Assembly (NCBI GenBank): GCA_049323895.1
Contig: JBMOKT010000027.1
Location: forward strand, 1 to 62,290
Reading direction: 5' to 3'
Source: JBMOKT01 sp049323895
GTDB lineage: Bacteria > Bacillota > Peptococcia > Peptococcales > BICA1-8
Length of the DNA stretch: 62,290 bases
The translations under genes and the position numbers were made by a program. Position 1 is the first letter of the stretch, and every line of letters begins with the position of its first letter. Positions 16,192 to 24,412 of this stretch are shown piece after piece. Under the pieces are notes generated by a model that was not told where the DNA came from, did not search any database, and saw only the letters and a list, made by a program, of their open reading frames with translations.

Positions 16192-16809
16192 AGACAGTAC
16201 CCCTCTCCCGTATCCCCTTCAATATTTCCTTACGCTCCTCATTTAAACGGGCATATTTTTTATACACTGTCATTTCAAAAAGGGCCCTGCGCTTTTCATC
16301 TGAACAAAAAATTACCTTTCCCTTACTGACTACCTTACTCTGAAACACAGTAGTCGCTTGATTTAAATCCACTAAATCCACATCCCTGCCCAAAAGAGAT
16401 GCCAGTTCTTGGGCAAATAAAAACAATTCATAGTTATTTAAAGCATTCTCATTCAAGAATGCAATATCAATATCACTTTCTTTATTTAACTCACCNNNNN
16501 NNNNNNNNNNNNNNNNNNNNNNNNNNNNNNNNNNNNNNNNNNNNNNNNNNNNNNNNNNNNNNNNNNNNNNNNNNNNNNNNNNNNNNNNNNNNNNNCCACT
16601 AAATCCACATCCCTGCCCAAAAGAGATGCCAGTTCTTGGGCAAATAAAAACAATTCATAGTTATTTAAAGCATTCTCATTCAAGAATGCAATATCAATAT
16701 CACTTTCTTTATTTAACTCACCTCTGGCAAACGAACCAAATACATAGATGACATATGGAGATACTCTTTCTTTTAAATAATTTGTTATAATATTTATTTC
16801 CTTTTCCAT
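16184..16809 (-). CDS. mntA: MntA-type nucleotidyltransferase split by an artificial gap
   Basis: Upstream part (16809 to 16596) encodes VIYVFGSFARGELNKESD and IDIAFL, downstream part (16495 to 16184) encodes the same stretch from SDIDIAF onward plus a complete C-terminus. Removing the 100 N and one of the two identical 127-base flanks (227 bases) puts both halves in one frame and gives a 132-residue protein of normal MntA size with an intact GS-x-DxD site. It precedes the histidine-less hepT with an eight-base overlap. Start ATG 16809. I treat it as one intact gene damaged only in the assembly. Confidence 0.82.
16369..16495. repeat. 127-base exact duplicate, left of the gap
   Basis: Identical over 127 bases to 16596-16722, as far as can be read by eye. 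It lies directly against the run of N and is most simply explained by two contig ends that overlap. Confidence 0.85.
16496..16595. other. Assembly gap (100 N)
   Basis: Exactly 100 N, the conventional filler for a gap of unknown size. Both flanks carry the same 127 bases, so real missing sequence here is unlikely. Confidence 0.95.
16596..16722. repeat. 127-base exact duplicate, right of the gap
   Basis: Second copy of the sequence at 16369-16495. It encodes the same part of MntA. Confidence 0.85.
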
Positions 16810-16866
16810 CTCTTAAAACCCCGCTACCAATTTATGGTTTTATTATAGCACAAAATATATATCAAT

Positions 16867-16899
16867 ACTCAACTCTCAATTGTCATTCCCCATTGCCTT
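16867..16899 (-). repeat. 3'-end-associated repeat, copy 3
   Basis: After the stop of the transposase remnant the minus strand reads GGCAATGGGGAATGACAATT and continues with GAGAGTTGAG, a variant of the family. Confidence 0.45.
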
Positions 16900-17283
16900 T
16901 TATCGTTCTCCATTATCTTTGCCTATATCGAGAATTGTCCCCATGCTATTTTTTTTAATTTCTGTCCTGGCATCTCCATCCGATAATCTAATAGGTTCAT
17001 TATAATTATCATCTAAACATTTATCATTTAACTTCATTTCATTAAATTCCTTAAATTTATCACGTGCAATATTTTCATTATCCGAATATATCTTCAATAT
17101 AAACTCGCTATCTAACAATCCTTCCGGATAAACATTTTTACCATAGTAACCCTGGCAACTGCTCCACATCCACTCTCTAGGAAGTTTAACTATCCCTGCT
17201 TTAACAGGATTTTGATGGATATATCTAATAACTGTCAATAGATAACTATTACTTTCAACATTTTCACTCTTGAATCTATACAC
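16900..17283 (-). pseudogene. Truncated REP-associated (Y1/IS200-like) transposase
   Basis: 127 residues matching only the C-terminal part of the REP-associated tyrosine transposase family: TVIRYIHQNPVKAGIVKLP then WMWSSCQGYYG (near residue 20-50), followed by the usual LLDSEFILKIYS block. The N-terminal region with the His-x-His metal-binding motif is missing, and there is no room for it before the neighbouring gene. It is a decayed mobile element or the remains of a domesticated copy. No terminal hairpins could be assigned. Confidence 0.75.
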
Positions 17284-17304
17284 CTTTTTAAATTAACTCT
17301 TGGT

Positions 17305-17362
17305 TACTTTTCATTCTCAATACTCCATTCTCAATTGCTTTTATAATTCTCCATTGCCTTAA
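17305..17362 (-). repeat. 3'-end-associated repeat, copy 4
   Basis: Downstream of fic the minus strand reads GGCAATGGAGAATTATAAAA, then GCAATTGAGAATGGAGTATT and GAGAATGAAAAG: two to three repeat units. Confidence 0.5.
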
Positions 17363-17371
17363 TGTATGCTC

Positions 17372-18442
17372 CTATACTTCACTTGCCTTTCGAACTACTT
17401 CAAATAAACCTACATTTAGATATATTCTTTCCTTACCAATTTTTTGGGACAAAAGAAAACCGGCTTTTTCCAATGATGATAGATATAATGACGCGGTCTT
17501 TCTTGATACATTAAGTCCCTTTTCAATATATGCAATTTTTGTATAGAATTCATAGAACACTAACTCTATTAGCTCTCCAGAATATATTTTGGGTAATTTC
17601 TTTTTAATTTCTTCGGCAGACTTTTCAACAATATTATTTATTTTTTTAATTAACAACAATGTTTCCTCCGATGTTTGTTCTAGACCGTCTAGTATAAACA
17701 GTACCCAATCTTCCCACTTTTCTTTTGTTCGAACTTCCTGCAACAGCCTATAATAAGTATATTTATTCCGAATAATATATTTGCTAAGATAAAGTATTGG
17801 GCTATCCAAGAGTTCTTTTAATATTAGGTACAAAACATTTATTATCCTGCCAGTTCTTCCGTTACCATCGTAAAATGGATGTATCGTTTCAAATTGGTAA
17901 TGTATTACGGCAAGTTTAATAAGTGGGTCAAGGTTATCAAAATCGTCATTAATATATTCCTCAAGGTTTCTCATAAGAAATAATATTTCTTGTTCTCCCA
18001 CGGGGGGAGTATAGACTACCTCTCCGGTTGTCTCATTTTTCAATACAGTACCTGGTAATTTTCTTATCCCTGCTCGATTTTTCTCAATTAACTGCTGAAT
18101 TTCAACAATCATGTTGGTTGTTAAAATTTTATTCCTTTTAACAAGCTCACAACCATACCATAGGGCCGTTCTGTAGTTTACAACCTCTTTTGCCGCAGGA
18201 TTATTATAATTCTCTTGGGACATGGCCTTAAATAGTTCATCATGTGTTGTAATTATATTCTCAATTTCGGAACTATCCTTAGCTTCATTGATAGTAACAG
18301 CATTTATTAGAATATTTTTATTTGGTATCATATCTGCAAAACCTTTAAGCTCTGCTAATGCTCTATGAGATCTCACAAGTTGTTTCAATACCCTTTTGGT
18401 TTCTAGGTCTATCTCTGGTGGTAAAATTTTTACACTAACCAT
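17372..18442 (-). CDS. Fic-family protein adenylyltransferase with winged helix
   Basis: 356 residues. The Fic core motif HPFYDGNGRTGR lies near residue 195, with catalytic His first. An N-terminal SSEIEN string (near residue 58) fits the (S/T)xxxE(G/N) inhibitory helix, so this is a self-inhibited Fic (class II arrangement). The last 70 residues form a winged-helix domain (NVSRKTASLYLSSLEKAGF). Such proteins transfer AMP to target proteins and often bind DNA. Start ATG 18442 follows GAGGAGGG. A sigma-A promoter and a 16-base inverted repeat lie directly upstream. Target unknown. Confidence 0.92.
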   Translation of the reverse strand: MVSVKILPPEIDLETKRVLKQLVRSHRALAELKGFADMIPNKNILINAVTINEAKDSSEIENIITTHDELFKAMSQENYNNPAAKEVVNYRTALWYGCELVKRNKILTTNMIVEIQQLIEKNRAGIRKLPGTVLKNETTGEVVYTPPVGEQEILFLMRNLEEYINDDFDNLDPLIKLAVIHYQFETIHPFYDGNGRTGRIINVLYLILKELLDSPILYLSKYIIRNKYTYYRLLQEVRTKEKWEDWVLFILDGLEQTSEETLLLIKKINNIVEKSAEEIKKKLPKIYSGELIELVFYEFYTKIAYIEKGLNVSRKTASLYLSSLEKAGFLLSQKIGKERIYLNVGLFEVVRKASEV

Positions 18443-18464
18443 ACAAATCCCTCCTCATACCTAT

Positions 18465-18493
18465 ATTATATGAGTAGTTTTTTCCCACTTCAA
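18465..18493 (-). promoter_or_regulatory. Sigma-A promoter of the fic gene
   Basis: Minus strand: -35 TTGAAG (18488-18493), 17-base spacer, -10 TATAAT (18465-18470), about 25 bases before the ATG. Confidence 0.8.
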
Positions 18494-18536
18494 TAGAACA
18501 TGGGTAAAAAATAAAAAAAATTACCCATGTTCTATT
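18492..18536. promoter_or_regulatory. Long inverted repeat overlapping the fic -35 box
   Basis: Two perfect 16-base arms, AATAGAACATGGGTAA (18492-18507) and TTACCCATGTTCTATT (18521-18536), separated by 13 A/T bases. One arm touches the -35 element. The symmetrical layout suggests an operator for a dimeric DNA-binding protein, perhaps the Fic protein's own winged helix. A terminator is less likely because no clean T-run follows. Confidence 0.6.
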
Positions 18537-18579
18537 TTGCATAATAATATCCATTACACCTTTCCTTCTTTAATTGAAC

Positions 18580-18612
18580 CATTATTAAAGAAAGAAAGGA
18601 AGGAAGAAAGGA
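18580..18612. repeat. Purine-rich GAAAGAAAGGAAGGAA tract
   Basis: Short low-complexity tract of GAAA/GGAA units between the fic operator and the terminator of the next gene. No function can be assigned. Confidence 0.5.
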
Positions 18613-18665
18613 AGCAGCGAACCGCCCCCGCGCTTCTTATGTGGTATTAGAGATATCTTCAATAT

Positions 18666-18710
18666 AAAAAAGTCAACAAAGTTTCTCAACGAAACTTTGT
18701 TGACTTTTTA
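18666..18710 (-). terminator. Terminator (copy B) after the NPCBM-like secreted gene
   Basis: Perfect 15-base stem AGTCAACAAAGTTTC / GAAACTTTGTTGACT with T-run on the minus strand, ten bases past the stop of the gene at 18720. Nearly the same stem occurs at 14758-14791. Confidence 0.85.
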
Positions 18711-18719
18711 AGACCTTAA

Positions 18720-19406
18720 CTAATACCAAACTTTAACATCCATTAATCCTATACGTGTAGTACCTACCATTTCAATTTTTAAGTTGGTAATATTTTCAAT
18801 AGGTATTTTTATCTTCATCGGTTGACTTAGGTAGGTTCCGTTACGAGCAACAAATTCGGGAGTTCGGTAGATTTCTCTACCATTGCCATAGAATATTAAA
18901 TAGCTCCTATCAGAATTCATATAACTTACTATCGGTCCTACAGTCGCAGTTAAACTCAAATATTTTTTATCATTTAAATAATAACGTATATCTGACCTGT
19001 TTTGCATAAAGGCAATTCCGTTTTCATATTTCTTACTATCAAAAAGAGTTTCAGTTACATTTATACTCACGGCATTTTGACTCTGTTCCTTCATCCCTGT
19101 TAGGCTTCTAGACTCATCTCCTGGTTTTTTGCCGATATAAATTATTTCTTCCTCATTATTATATAAGTAATCTTTCCCCATATTGCTGGTTAAAAAATCA
19201 ATTGGTACATATATTTTACCATCGTAAAATATAGTTGGTTTTTCATTTGCCTTTTCCACTCGGTCAAACATATACTTAATTTTAGAATTAAAATATACTT
19301 CTTTTTTCACTTGTGTTGTTTCTCCAAATATAGCAGTAGTATTAAATAAGTTTCCTAAAAAAATTCCGACTAACAGAATCGCCAGAATTGTAAACTTGTT
19401 CTTCAC
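18720..19406 (-). CDS. Secreted protein, copper-amine-oxidase-like plus NPCBM-like domain
   Basis: 228 residues from the GTG at 19406, chosen because AGGGGG lies seven bases upstream; a longer frame to 19454 has no ribosome site. Signal peptide (about 1-28), then a short block like half of a copper-amine-oxidase N-terminal domain (KIYVPIDFLTSNMG, then EEEIIYIGKK). The C-terminal 130 residues look like an NPCBM/NEW2 carbohydrate-binding fold (SINVTETLFDSKKYENGIAF, LSLTATVGPIV, KIEMVGTTRIGLMDVKVWY). Likely extracytoplasmic and possibly glycan-binding. Same domain type occurs in the surface protein at 56868-59111. Confidence 0.7.
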   Translation of the reverse strand: MKNKFTILAILLVGIFLGNLFNTTAIFGETTQVKKEVYFNSKIKYMFDRVEKANEKPTIFYDGKIYVPIDFLTSNMGKDYLYNNEEEIIYIGKKPGDESRSLTGMKEQSQNAVSINVTETLFDSKKYENGIAFMQNRSDIRYYLNDKKYLSLTATVGPIVSYMNSDRSYLIFYGNGREIYRTPEFVARNGTYLSQPMKIKIPIENITNLKIEMVGTTRIGLMDVKVWY

Positions 19407-19481
19407 ATTTATTCCCCCTAAAAAATATTTATTCTTAATGTGATTATATATCATTTATTGTAATATATTACATAAAAACAA

Positions 19482-19506
19482 AAAAAGTAGAATTTCTCTA
19501 CTTTTT
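19482..19506 (-). terminator. Terminator after the gene at 19560
   Basis: Stem AAAAAGTAGA / TCTACTTTTT, loop of five, T-run on the minus strand, some 55 bases past the stop codon. Confidence 0.75.
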
Positions 19507-19559
19507 AAAGCAAATTATCTAGTTGTATAAGTTATATTAGCCATAGCTATTATGTTATA

Positions 19560-20384
19560 TTAGTTTATTGTAAGGAAATTTATAAAGGTCCAGGGAACCA
19601 AAACTCTTTCGTTTACTGATAGTCTAGGGTTGGTAGCTAGATTTACTTTTTTATCATTAATTAGGAAGTACTCACGCCATACCGATAACTCAATTTTATT
19701 ACCATTTTTCTCAAGGATTATTAAAGGCTGCCCACTCCAATGCTCGCTAGTTTTGATTGTCCAGCCAAGTTTTTCTGCAACAGGTCTCAGGGGTAAGACC
19801 AATTCACCGGTTTCACAATAATAAGGTTTATCCTGCATAAATATTATTTTCTTATCATTTAACTCAATGTCTATTTCAGGATATGTAGGATTTTGATTAC
19901 CATCCACCATGAATGGTTTTAACACAATCTCATGAATTGGCTTTATGTCTCCCATAACTAAACCTTTGGGTGCAATTCCCCAATATTCTGTAGATTGACG
20001 ATAGCCTTCTTTACTCCATTGATTAAATATCTTTTCACTTATAATAGTCCATGGTAGTAATTGCAATCTTTCAGCAAACTTGTTCTCCACCCACTTTTTA
20101 GCCAAAGTAATATTCTCAAATGAATTTGGCAAATATATCAAATCATGATATTCATCAATCTTTCCATAGTACATGCTTCCATAAGAGTCTATAGTCCCTT
20201 GGATTCCACTATAAATTTTATAATTCCTTAGTATTATGTCATTATTACCTGTAAGTATCTCTTCATTTAAAACTGCATACTGTCTACCAGGAATAATGTA
20301 ATAGTCAGGTTCCATTCCATAAACAGGTAAATATGAAAAAATAACAAAAATTAATATCAGGAAATGTAATACTTTGTTCAACAT
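19560..20384 (-). CDS. Secreted protein with copper-amine-oxidase-like C-terminal domain
   Basis: 274 residues. Signal peptide about 1-23 (ends VYGMEPD). The middle 130 residues are not recognised. Residues about 175-274 match a copper-amine-oxidase N-terminal-like domain: LNDKKIIFMQDKPYY, then LVLPLRPVAEKLGW, LIILEKNGNKIEL, VNLATNPRLSVNERVLVPW. This domain occurs on many clostridial surface proteins and is thought to be a wall or protein-binding module, not an oxidase. Start ATG 20384 follows GGGGTGATAA. Monocistronic with its own terminator. Confidence 0.72.
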   Translation of the reverse strand: MLNKVLHFLILIFVIFSYLPVYGMEPDYYIIPGRQYAVLNEEILTGNNDIILRNYKIYSGIQGTIDSYGSMYYGKIDEYHDLIYLPNSFENITLAKKWVENKFAERLQLLPWTIISEKIFNQWSKEGYRQSTEYWGIAPKGLVMGDIKPIHEIVLKPFMVDGNQNPTYPEIDIELNDKKIIFMQDKPYYCETGELVLPLRPVAEKLGWTIKTSEHWSGQPLIILEKNGNKIELSVWREYFLINDKKVNLATNPRLSVNERVLVPWTFINFLTIN

Positions 20385-20537
20385 TTATCACCCCATATAA
20401 GCTCTGTAGTTATATATATTCTTTGTATTTGTTTATTTCCCTTCATAAACCGCTATACATCACCCGTCTAAGCCTTTTATTAAATTTATCGTAAGGATAC
20501 AATAAGAATATAGTTTAATTACTAGGAGCTGTTTAAA

Positions 20538-21329
20538 GTGATAGAAGGTATTTATAAATTAATCTTTTTGACATTAATAGTGCACTTAATTGACACATTA
20601 GCCTACGCTGTCCGGTTGAATGCAGTAAGGAGTCAGCAGTTTGCATTATCCACTTCGCTGTTTAATGTATTCGTATTAATATCTAGAACAGCTAATACTT
20701 TACAGGGTCCCTTAATTGGTTCAATGATAGGTATTAGTATTTTGAAAAACATTGACCCAATTTTAGAAATGAGAAAGGTTATTTTTGCCTCAACATTAGG
20801 AACAATATTGGGAATTATTTTTATCCCCACTTTTTTAAAGGTTTTTTCTAAAGCAGTTGATAGACTGGAGCTTACAGGTTCAGTGCCTTCCATTATTGTA
20901 CAAGCATTAAGCATACATAACATTAAACACATCGCCAAGAAAGCAACTCTTCCCTCAAAGAACATGTTACGTAATCTCAGATATAAAGAAATACCCAAGC
21001 GCTTACTTATATACAATACTGTAATAACCGGAATTTACACTATCGGTGTTTTAGCATCTTTTTATGCAGCAACCCTTGTCCCATCCCAATATCAGCTATC
21101 AGCATCAGCATCTTCTGGGCTCATTAATGGAGTTGCAACTATTCTCTTGACCCTATTCGTTGACCCTCAAGCTGCTATTATTACCGATCAGGCGTTAACG
21201 GGAAAAAGGTCTACTGAAGATGTAAAAACTTTAATAATACTGCTTTTATCAACAAAATTAATGGGTACTCTTTTAGGGCAATTGTTTATTATTCCCGCTG
21301 CAACATTCATTGCTTATTTTTACTCATAA
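20538..21329 (+). CDS. amj: Lipid II flippase, Amj family
   Basis: 263 residues, the size of B. subtilis Amj (YdaH, DUF2837). Membrane segments cover most of the protein. The conserved N-terminal pattern HLIDTLAYAVRLNAVR and FNVFVLISRTANTLQGPLIG is characteristic. Amj is an alternative flippase that moves the lipid-linked peptidoglycan precursor across the membrane, backing up MurJ. Start GTG 20538 with AGGAG nine bases before. It is the only plus-strand gene in the window and meets the glycan operon tail to tail. Confidence 0.88.
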   Translation: MIEGIYKLIFLTLIVHLIDTLAYAVRLNAVRSQQFALSTSLFNVFVLISRTANTLQGPLIGSMIGISILKNIDPILEMRKVIFASTLGTILGIIFIPTFLKVFSKAVDRLELTGSVPSIIVQALSIHNIKHIAKKATLPSKNMLRNLRYKEIPKRLLIYNTVITGIYTIGVLASFYAATLVPSQYQLSASASSGLINGVATILLTLFVDPQAAIITDQALTGKRSTEDVKTLIILLLSTKLMGTLLGQLFIIPAATFIAYFYS

Positions 21330-21330
21330 A

Positions 21331-21352
21331 AAGGGAGCAGAATTAACTGCTC
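21331..21352. terminator. Convergent terminator between amj and pglF
   Basis: Stem GAGCAG / CTGCTC with six-base loop. On the minus strand it is followed by CCCTTTTT, so it probably ends the large glycan operon; it also lies just after the amj stop. Confidence 0.65.
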
Positions 21353-21355
21353 ACG

Positions 21356-23245
21356 TTAATATGATATTATATTTATATAATTATTAATATCTAAATTATT
21401 TATATTATTCTCAATTGTTTTATAGCCTGGAATAAACTTTATAATATAATTTTCGGTTTCTATTTTATTTTTAGGAATTATTCCTTTATTTATTTTATAT
21501 ATGGTCTCTTCTATTAACTGTATATTTAATCCGTTAGGTTTGGCCACAAATATTCTCTCATGGGTTGTAGCATTAATACCCTCTTCTGCAGTTAAAAGTT
21601 CCTCATAAAGACGTTCCCCTGGACGAGTACCGGTGAATACTATCTCAATATCGTTTTCCGGCTCAAGTCCGGACAACCTTATTAGAGTATTGGCCAAGTC
21701 AACAATTTTAACGGGTTCCCCCATATCCAAAATAAATATTTCACCACCGTTAGCCATTGCTCCTGCCTGAATTACCAACTCCACTGCTTCAGGGATAGTC
21801 ATAAAGTACCTAACCATATCTGGATGGGTTACCGTCACAGGACCACCCTCGGCTATCTGCTTTTTAAATAGCGGAACAACACTGCCACGGCTTCCTAATA
21901 CATTTCCAAATCTTACTGCAACATAATTTGTTGTACTTATTTTATCAAAATACTGAATTACCATCTCTGCAATTCTCTTTGTTGCACCCATGATATTCAC
22001 AGGATTAACTGCTTTATCGGTTGATATTAGAACAAACTTTTTTATACCAAATAAATCTGCAGCCTTAGCAACATTGTATGTTCCGATGACATTATTTTTA
22101 AAAGCCTCTTCCGCATTAATCTCCATTAAAGGCACATGCTTATGGGCAGCAGCATGGAAAACCACATGGGGCTTGAAAATATTAAATACTTGCTCAATGG
22201 CTTCTTTATCCCTTATATCTTTAACTAATGGAACAATCTCTACAATTGGTTGTATACTTTTAAGTTCCAATTCTATGTCGTATATATTGTTTTCACAGTT
22301 ATCTAATAATAATAGCTGTTTGGGGGAGAAGTTTGCAATTTGGCGACATAGTTCCGAACCTATAGAACCTCCAGCACCTGTTACTAAAACAACATGGTCA
22401 TTTAGATATTGGGATATACTCTCTAAGTCAACCTTAATTTGTTCTCGACCAAGCAGGTCCTCTATTTGAACCTCTCTGATATGATTAACCGTTACTTTTC
22501 CTTCGATTAAATCGTGCATTCCTGGAAGTATTTTAACCACAGCATTAGTTTCCTGACAAATGGATAAAATATCACGTACTTCTTTTCCCTTTGCCGAAGG
22601 AATAGCAAGGATTATTTCCTGAACTTTATGTCTTTCAACTAATTGTACTATGGAATGCCTGTCCCCTAGTACAGGAAAACTTAATACCTTAAGATTTTGT
22701 TTGGCTGGGTCATCGTCCACAAAACCAATTAAATTAATTTCTCCGTTAAAATGCCTTTTTAATTCTTTTGCAACTAAGACTCCTGAATCACCAGCACCAA
22801 CGATAAGTATATGCTTACCGCTTTTATTATTGAGCAAGGTCAAAGAATGATCTTTAAATAACCTCCAAATAAGCCTAGCTCCACCAATTAAACATATGGC
22901 AAAAACCCAATTTAAAATAAAGACGCTTCTCGGCAGGGGGAGCTTTCCACCTTCCACTAAGAAATAAACAAATGCAATATTTATGATTACAGAGGAGGAG
23001 ACACCATAGATGACAGTCAGCAGATCACCAATACTTGCATACTGCCATAAGCGGTTATATAGACCGGTAAAATAAAAACAGGCTAATGATACAACTGTAA
23101 AAATAGGTATCAGTTCTAAGAATGAATTCATAAACTGTTCCGGTATTATTCCATCAAAACGTATAAACAAAGATATGTATAATGCAAAAAATATTAGAAC
23201 TGCATCTACAAGTATCATTATAATTTTTTGCTTAGTCAGCTTCAT
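21356..23245 (-). CDS. pglF: UDP-GlcNAc 4,6-dehydratase, membrane-bound (PglF-like)
   Basis: About 629 residues. Four N-terminal membrane helices (to about 125), a first dinucleotide-binding domain (HILIVGAGDSGVLVAKEL), then the dehydratase domain with VLVTGAGGSIGSELCRQI. The catalytic region reads STDKAVNPVNIMGATKR, the MxxxK variant of the usual YxxxK that marks the PglF/FlaA1/WbpM group. It makes UDP-4-keto-6-deoxy-sugar from UDP-GlcNAc. I place the start at ATG 23245 with AGGTG upstream; an in-frame GTG at 23254 is possible. Last gene of the operon, following pglE, pglD and pglC. Confidence 0.88.
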   Translation of the reverse strand: MKLTKQKIIMILVDAVLIFFALYISLFIRFDGIIPEQFMNSFLELIPIFTVVSLACFYFTGLYNRLWQYASIGDLLTVIYGVSSSVIINIAFVYFLVEGGKLPLPRSVFILNWVFAICLIGGARLIWRLFKDHSLTLLNNKSGKHILIVGAGDSGVLVAKELKRHFNGEINLIGFVDDDPAKQNLKVLSFPVLGDRHSIVQLVERHKVQEIILAIPSAKGKEVRDILSICQETNAVVKILPGMHDLIEGKVTVNHIREVQIEDLLGREQIKVDLESISQYLNDHVVLVTGAGGSIGSELCRQIANFSPKQLLLLDNCENNIYDIELELKSIQPIVEIVPLVKDIRDKEAIEQVFNIFKPHVVFHAAAHKHVPLMEINAEEAFKNNVIGTYNVAKAADLFGIKKFVLISTDKAVNPVNIMGATKRIAEMVIQYFDKISTTNYVAVRFGNVLGSRGSVVPLFKKQIAEGGPVTVTHPDMVRYFMTIPEAVELVIQAGAMANGGEIFILDMGEPVKIVDLANTLIRLSGLEPENDIEIVFTGTRPGERLYEELLTAEEGINATTHERIFVAKPNGLNIQLIEETIYKINKGIIPKNKIETENYIIKFIPGYKTIENNINNLDINNYINIISY

Positions 23246-23272
23246 AAAAAACACCTGCTTTTTATTTTATAC

Positions 23273-24412
23273 CTATCTTAGACATTTCTTAATTATGCTA
23301 ATTACTAATTGTTGCTCTTCAGTACTTAAGTTAGAACCAGAAGGTAAGCATATTCCGTCCTTAAATATTTTATCAGAAATACTAATATTATCACTATGGG
23401 AATAGTAATCATATTTTTCATATAATGGCTGTAAATGCATAGGCTTCCACACAGGGCGTGCTTCAATGTTTTCTTTTGCTAATGCATCCAGAATATCATC
23501 CCTGGTAATTCCGCAAATATTTGGGTCAACTGTCATTGTAGTAAGCCAGCGATTTGATGTACAAAAACCCATTTCAGGCATAAATAAAATTCCTGCGACA
23601 CCATTAAGAGCCCCATAATATCTACCAAAAACATCTCTACGTGCCTTAATCCTATCAGTAATAACTTTTAGTTGTCCTCTCCCAATACCAGCACTGATAT
23701 TGCTTAATCTATAATTATATCCTAATTCACTATGCTGATAATGTCTTGCCTGATCCCTGGCCTGGGTTGCCAAAAATCTTGCCTTTTCGAGGGCGGCAAT
23801 ATCATCAGATACCAAGGCTCCACCGCCCGAAGTTGTAATTATTTTGTTGCCATTAAACGAAAAAATTCCAAACTTTCCAAAAGTACCGCTTGCCTTTCCT
23901 CTATATGTTGCCCCTAAAGATTCCGCTGCATCTTCAATAATAGGTACATTATATCTATCACATATAGGTTTTATTTTGTCATAATTCGCACTTTGACCGT
24001 ATAAGTTTACCACAATAACAGCCTTGGGCATTTTACCTTTTCTTTCGGCATCTTTAAAGGCTTTTTCCAGTGCAGCGGGTGACATATTCCACGACTCCGG
24101 TTCAGAGTCAATAAAAACTGGTACCGCCCCTTGGTACAGTATTGGATTACTACTAGCTGCAAAAGTTAGGGATGAACAGAAAACTATATCGCCATGAGTA
24201 ACTCTTAATAAAATAAGAGCAAGATGAATGGCAGCTGTTCCTGAACTTAAGGCAACAGTACCTTTAGCACCTACATAATCAGCTAATTCATTTTCAAAAG
24301 CATTTACATTGGGTCCAAGGGGGGCAATCCAATTTGTCTGAAAAGCTTCTTTGATATAATCCATTTCAAACCCACTCATATGGGGAGAAGATAGAAATAT
24401 TTTACTTTGCAT
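23273..24412 (-). CDS. pglE: DegT-family aminotransferase (PglE-like)
   Basis: 379 residues. PLP-binding lysine in FSFNGNKIITTSGGGAL (near residue 180), the signature of PglE-type UDP-4-amino-4,6-dideoxy-sugar transaminases; GTVALSSGTAAIHLAL is the cofactor-phosphate loop. It would aminate the 4-keto product of PglF using glutamate. It overlaps pglD by 11 bases. A second DegT enzyme of the WbpE type (50709-51860) has a different active-site context, so the two serve different sugars. Confidence 0.86.
   Translation of the reverse strand: MQSKIFLSSPHMSGFEMDYIKEAFQTNWIAPLGPNVNAFENELADYVGAKGTVALSSGTAAIHLALILLRVTHGDIVFCSSLTFAASSNPILYQGAVPVFIDSEPESWNMSPAALEKAFKDAERKGKMPKAVIVVNLYGQSANYDKIKPICDRYNVPIIEDAAESLGATYRGKASGTFGKFGIFSFNGNKIITTSGGGALVSDDIAALEKARFLATQARDQARHYQHSELGYNYRLSNISAGIGRGQLKVITDRIKARRDVFGRYYGALNGVAGILFMPEMGFCTSNRWLTTMTVDPNICGITRDDILDALAKENIEARPVWKPMHLQPLYEKYDYYSHSDNISISDKIFKDGICLPSGSNLSTEEQQLVISIIKKCLR

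Noticed and set aside
16399..16602. Frame running through the N-run
   Set aside because: Artefact of the gap; contains only unknown residues in its second half.
18492..18536. Inverted repeat upstream of fic taken as a terminator
   Set aside because: No clean T-run follows on either strand, and it overlaps a promoter, so an operator fits better.
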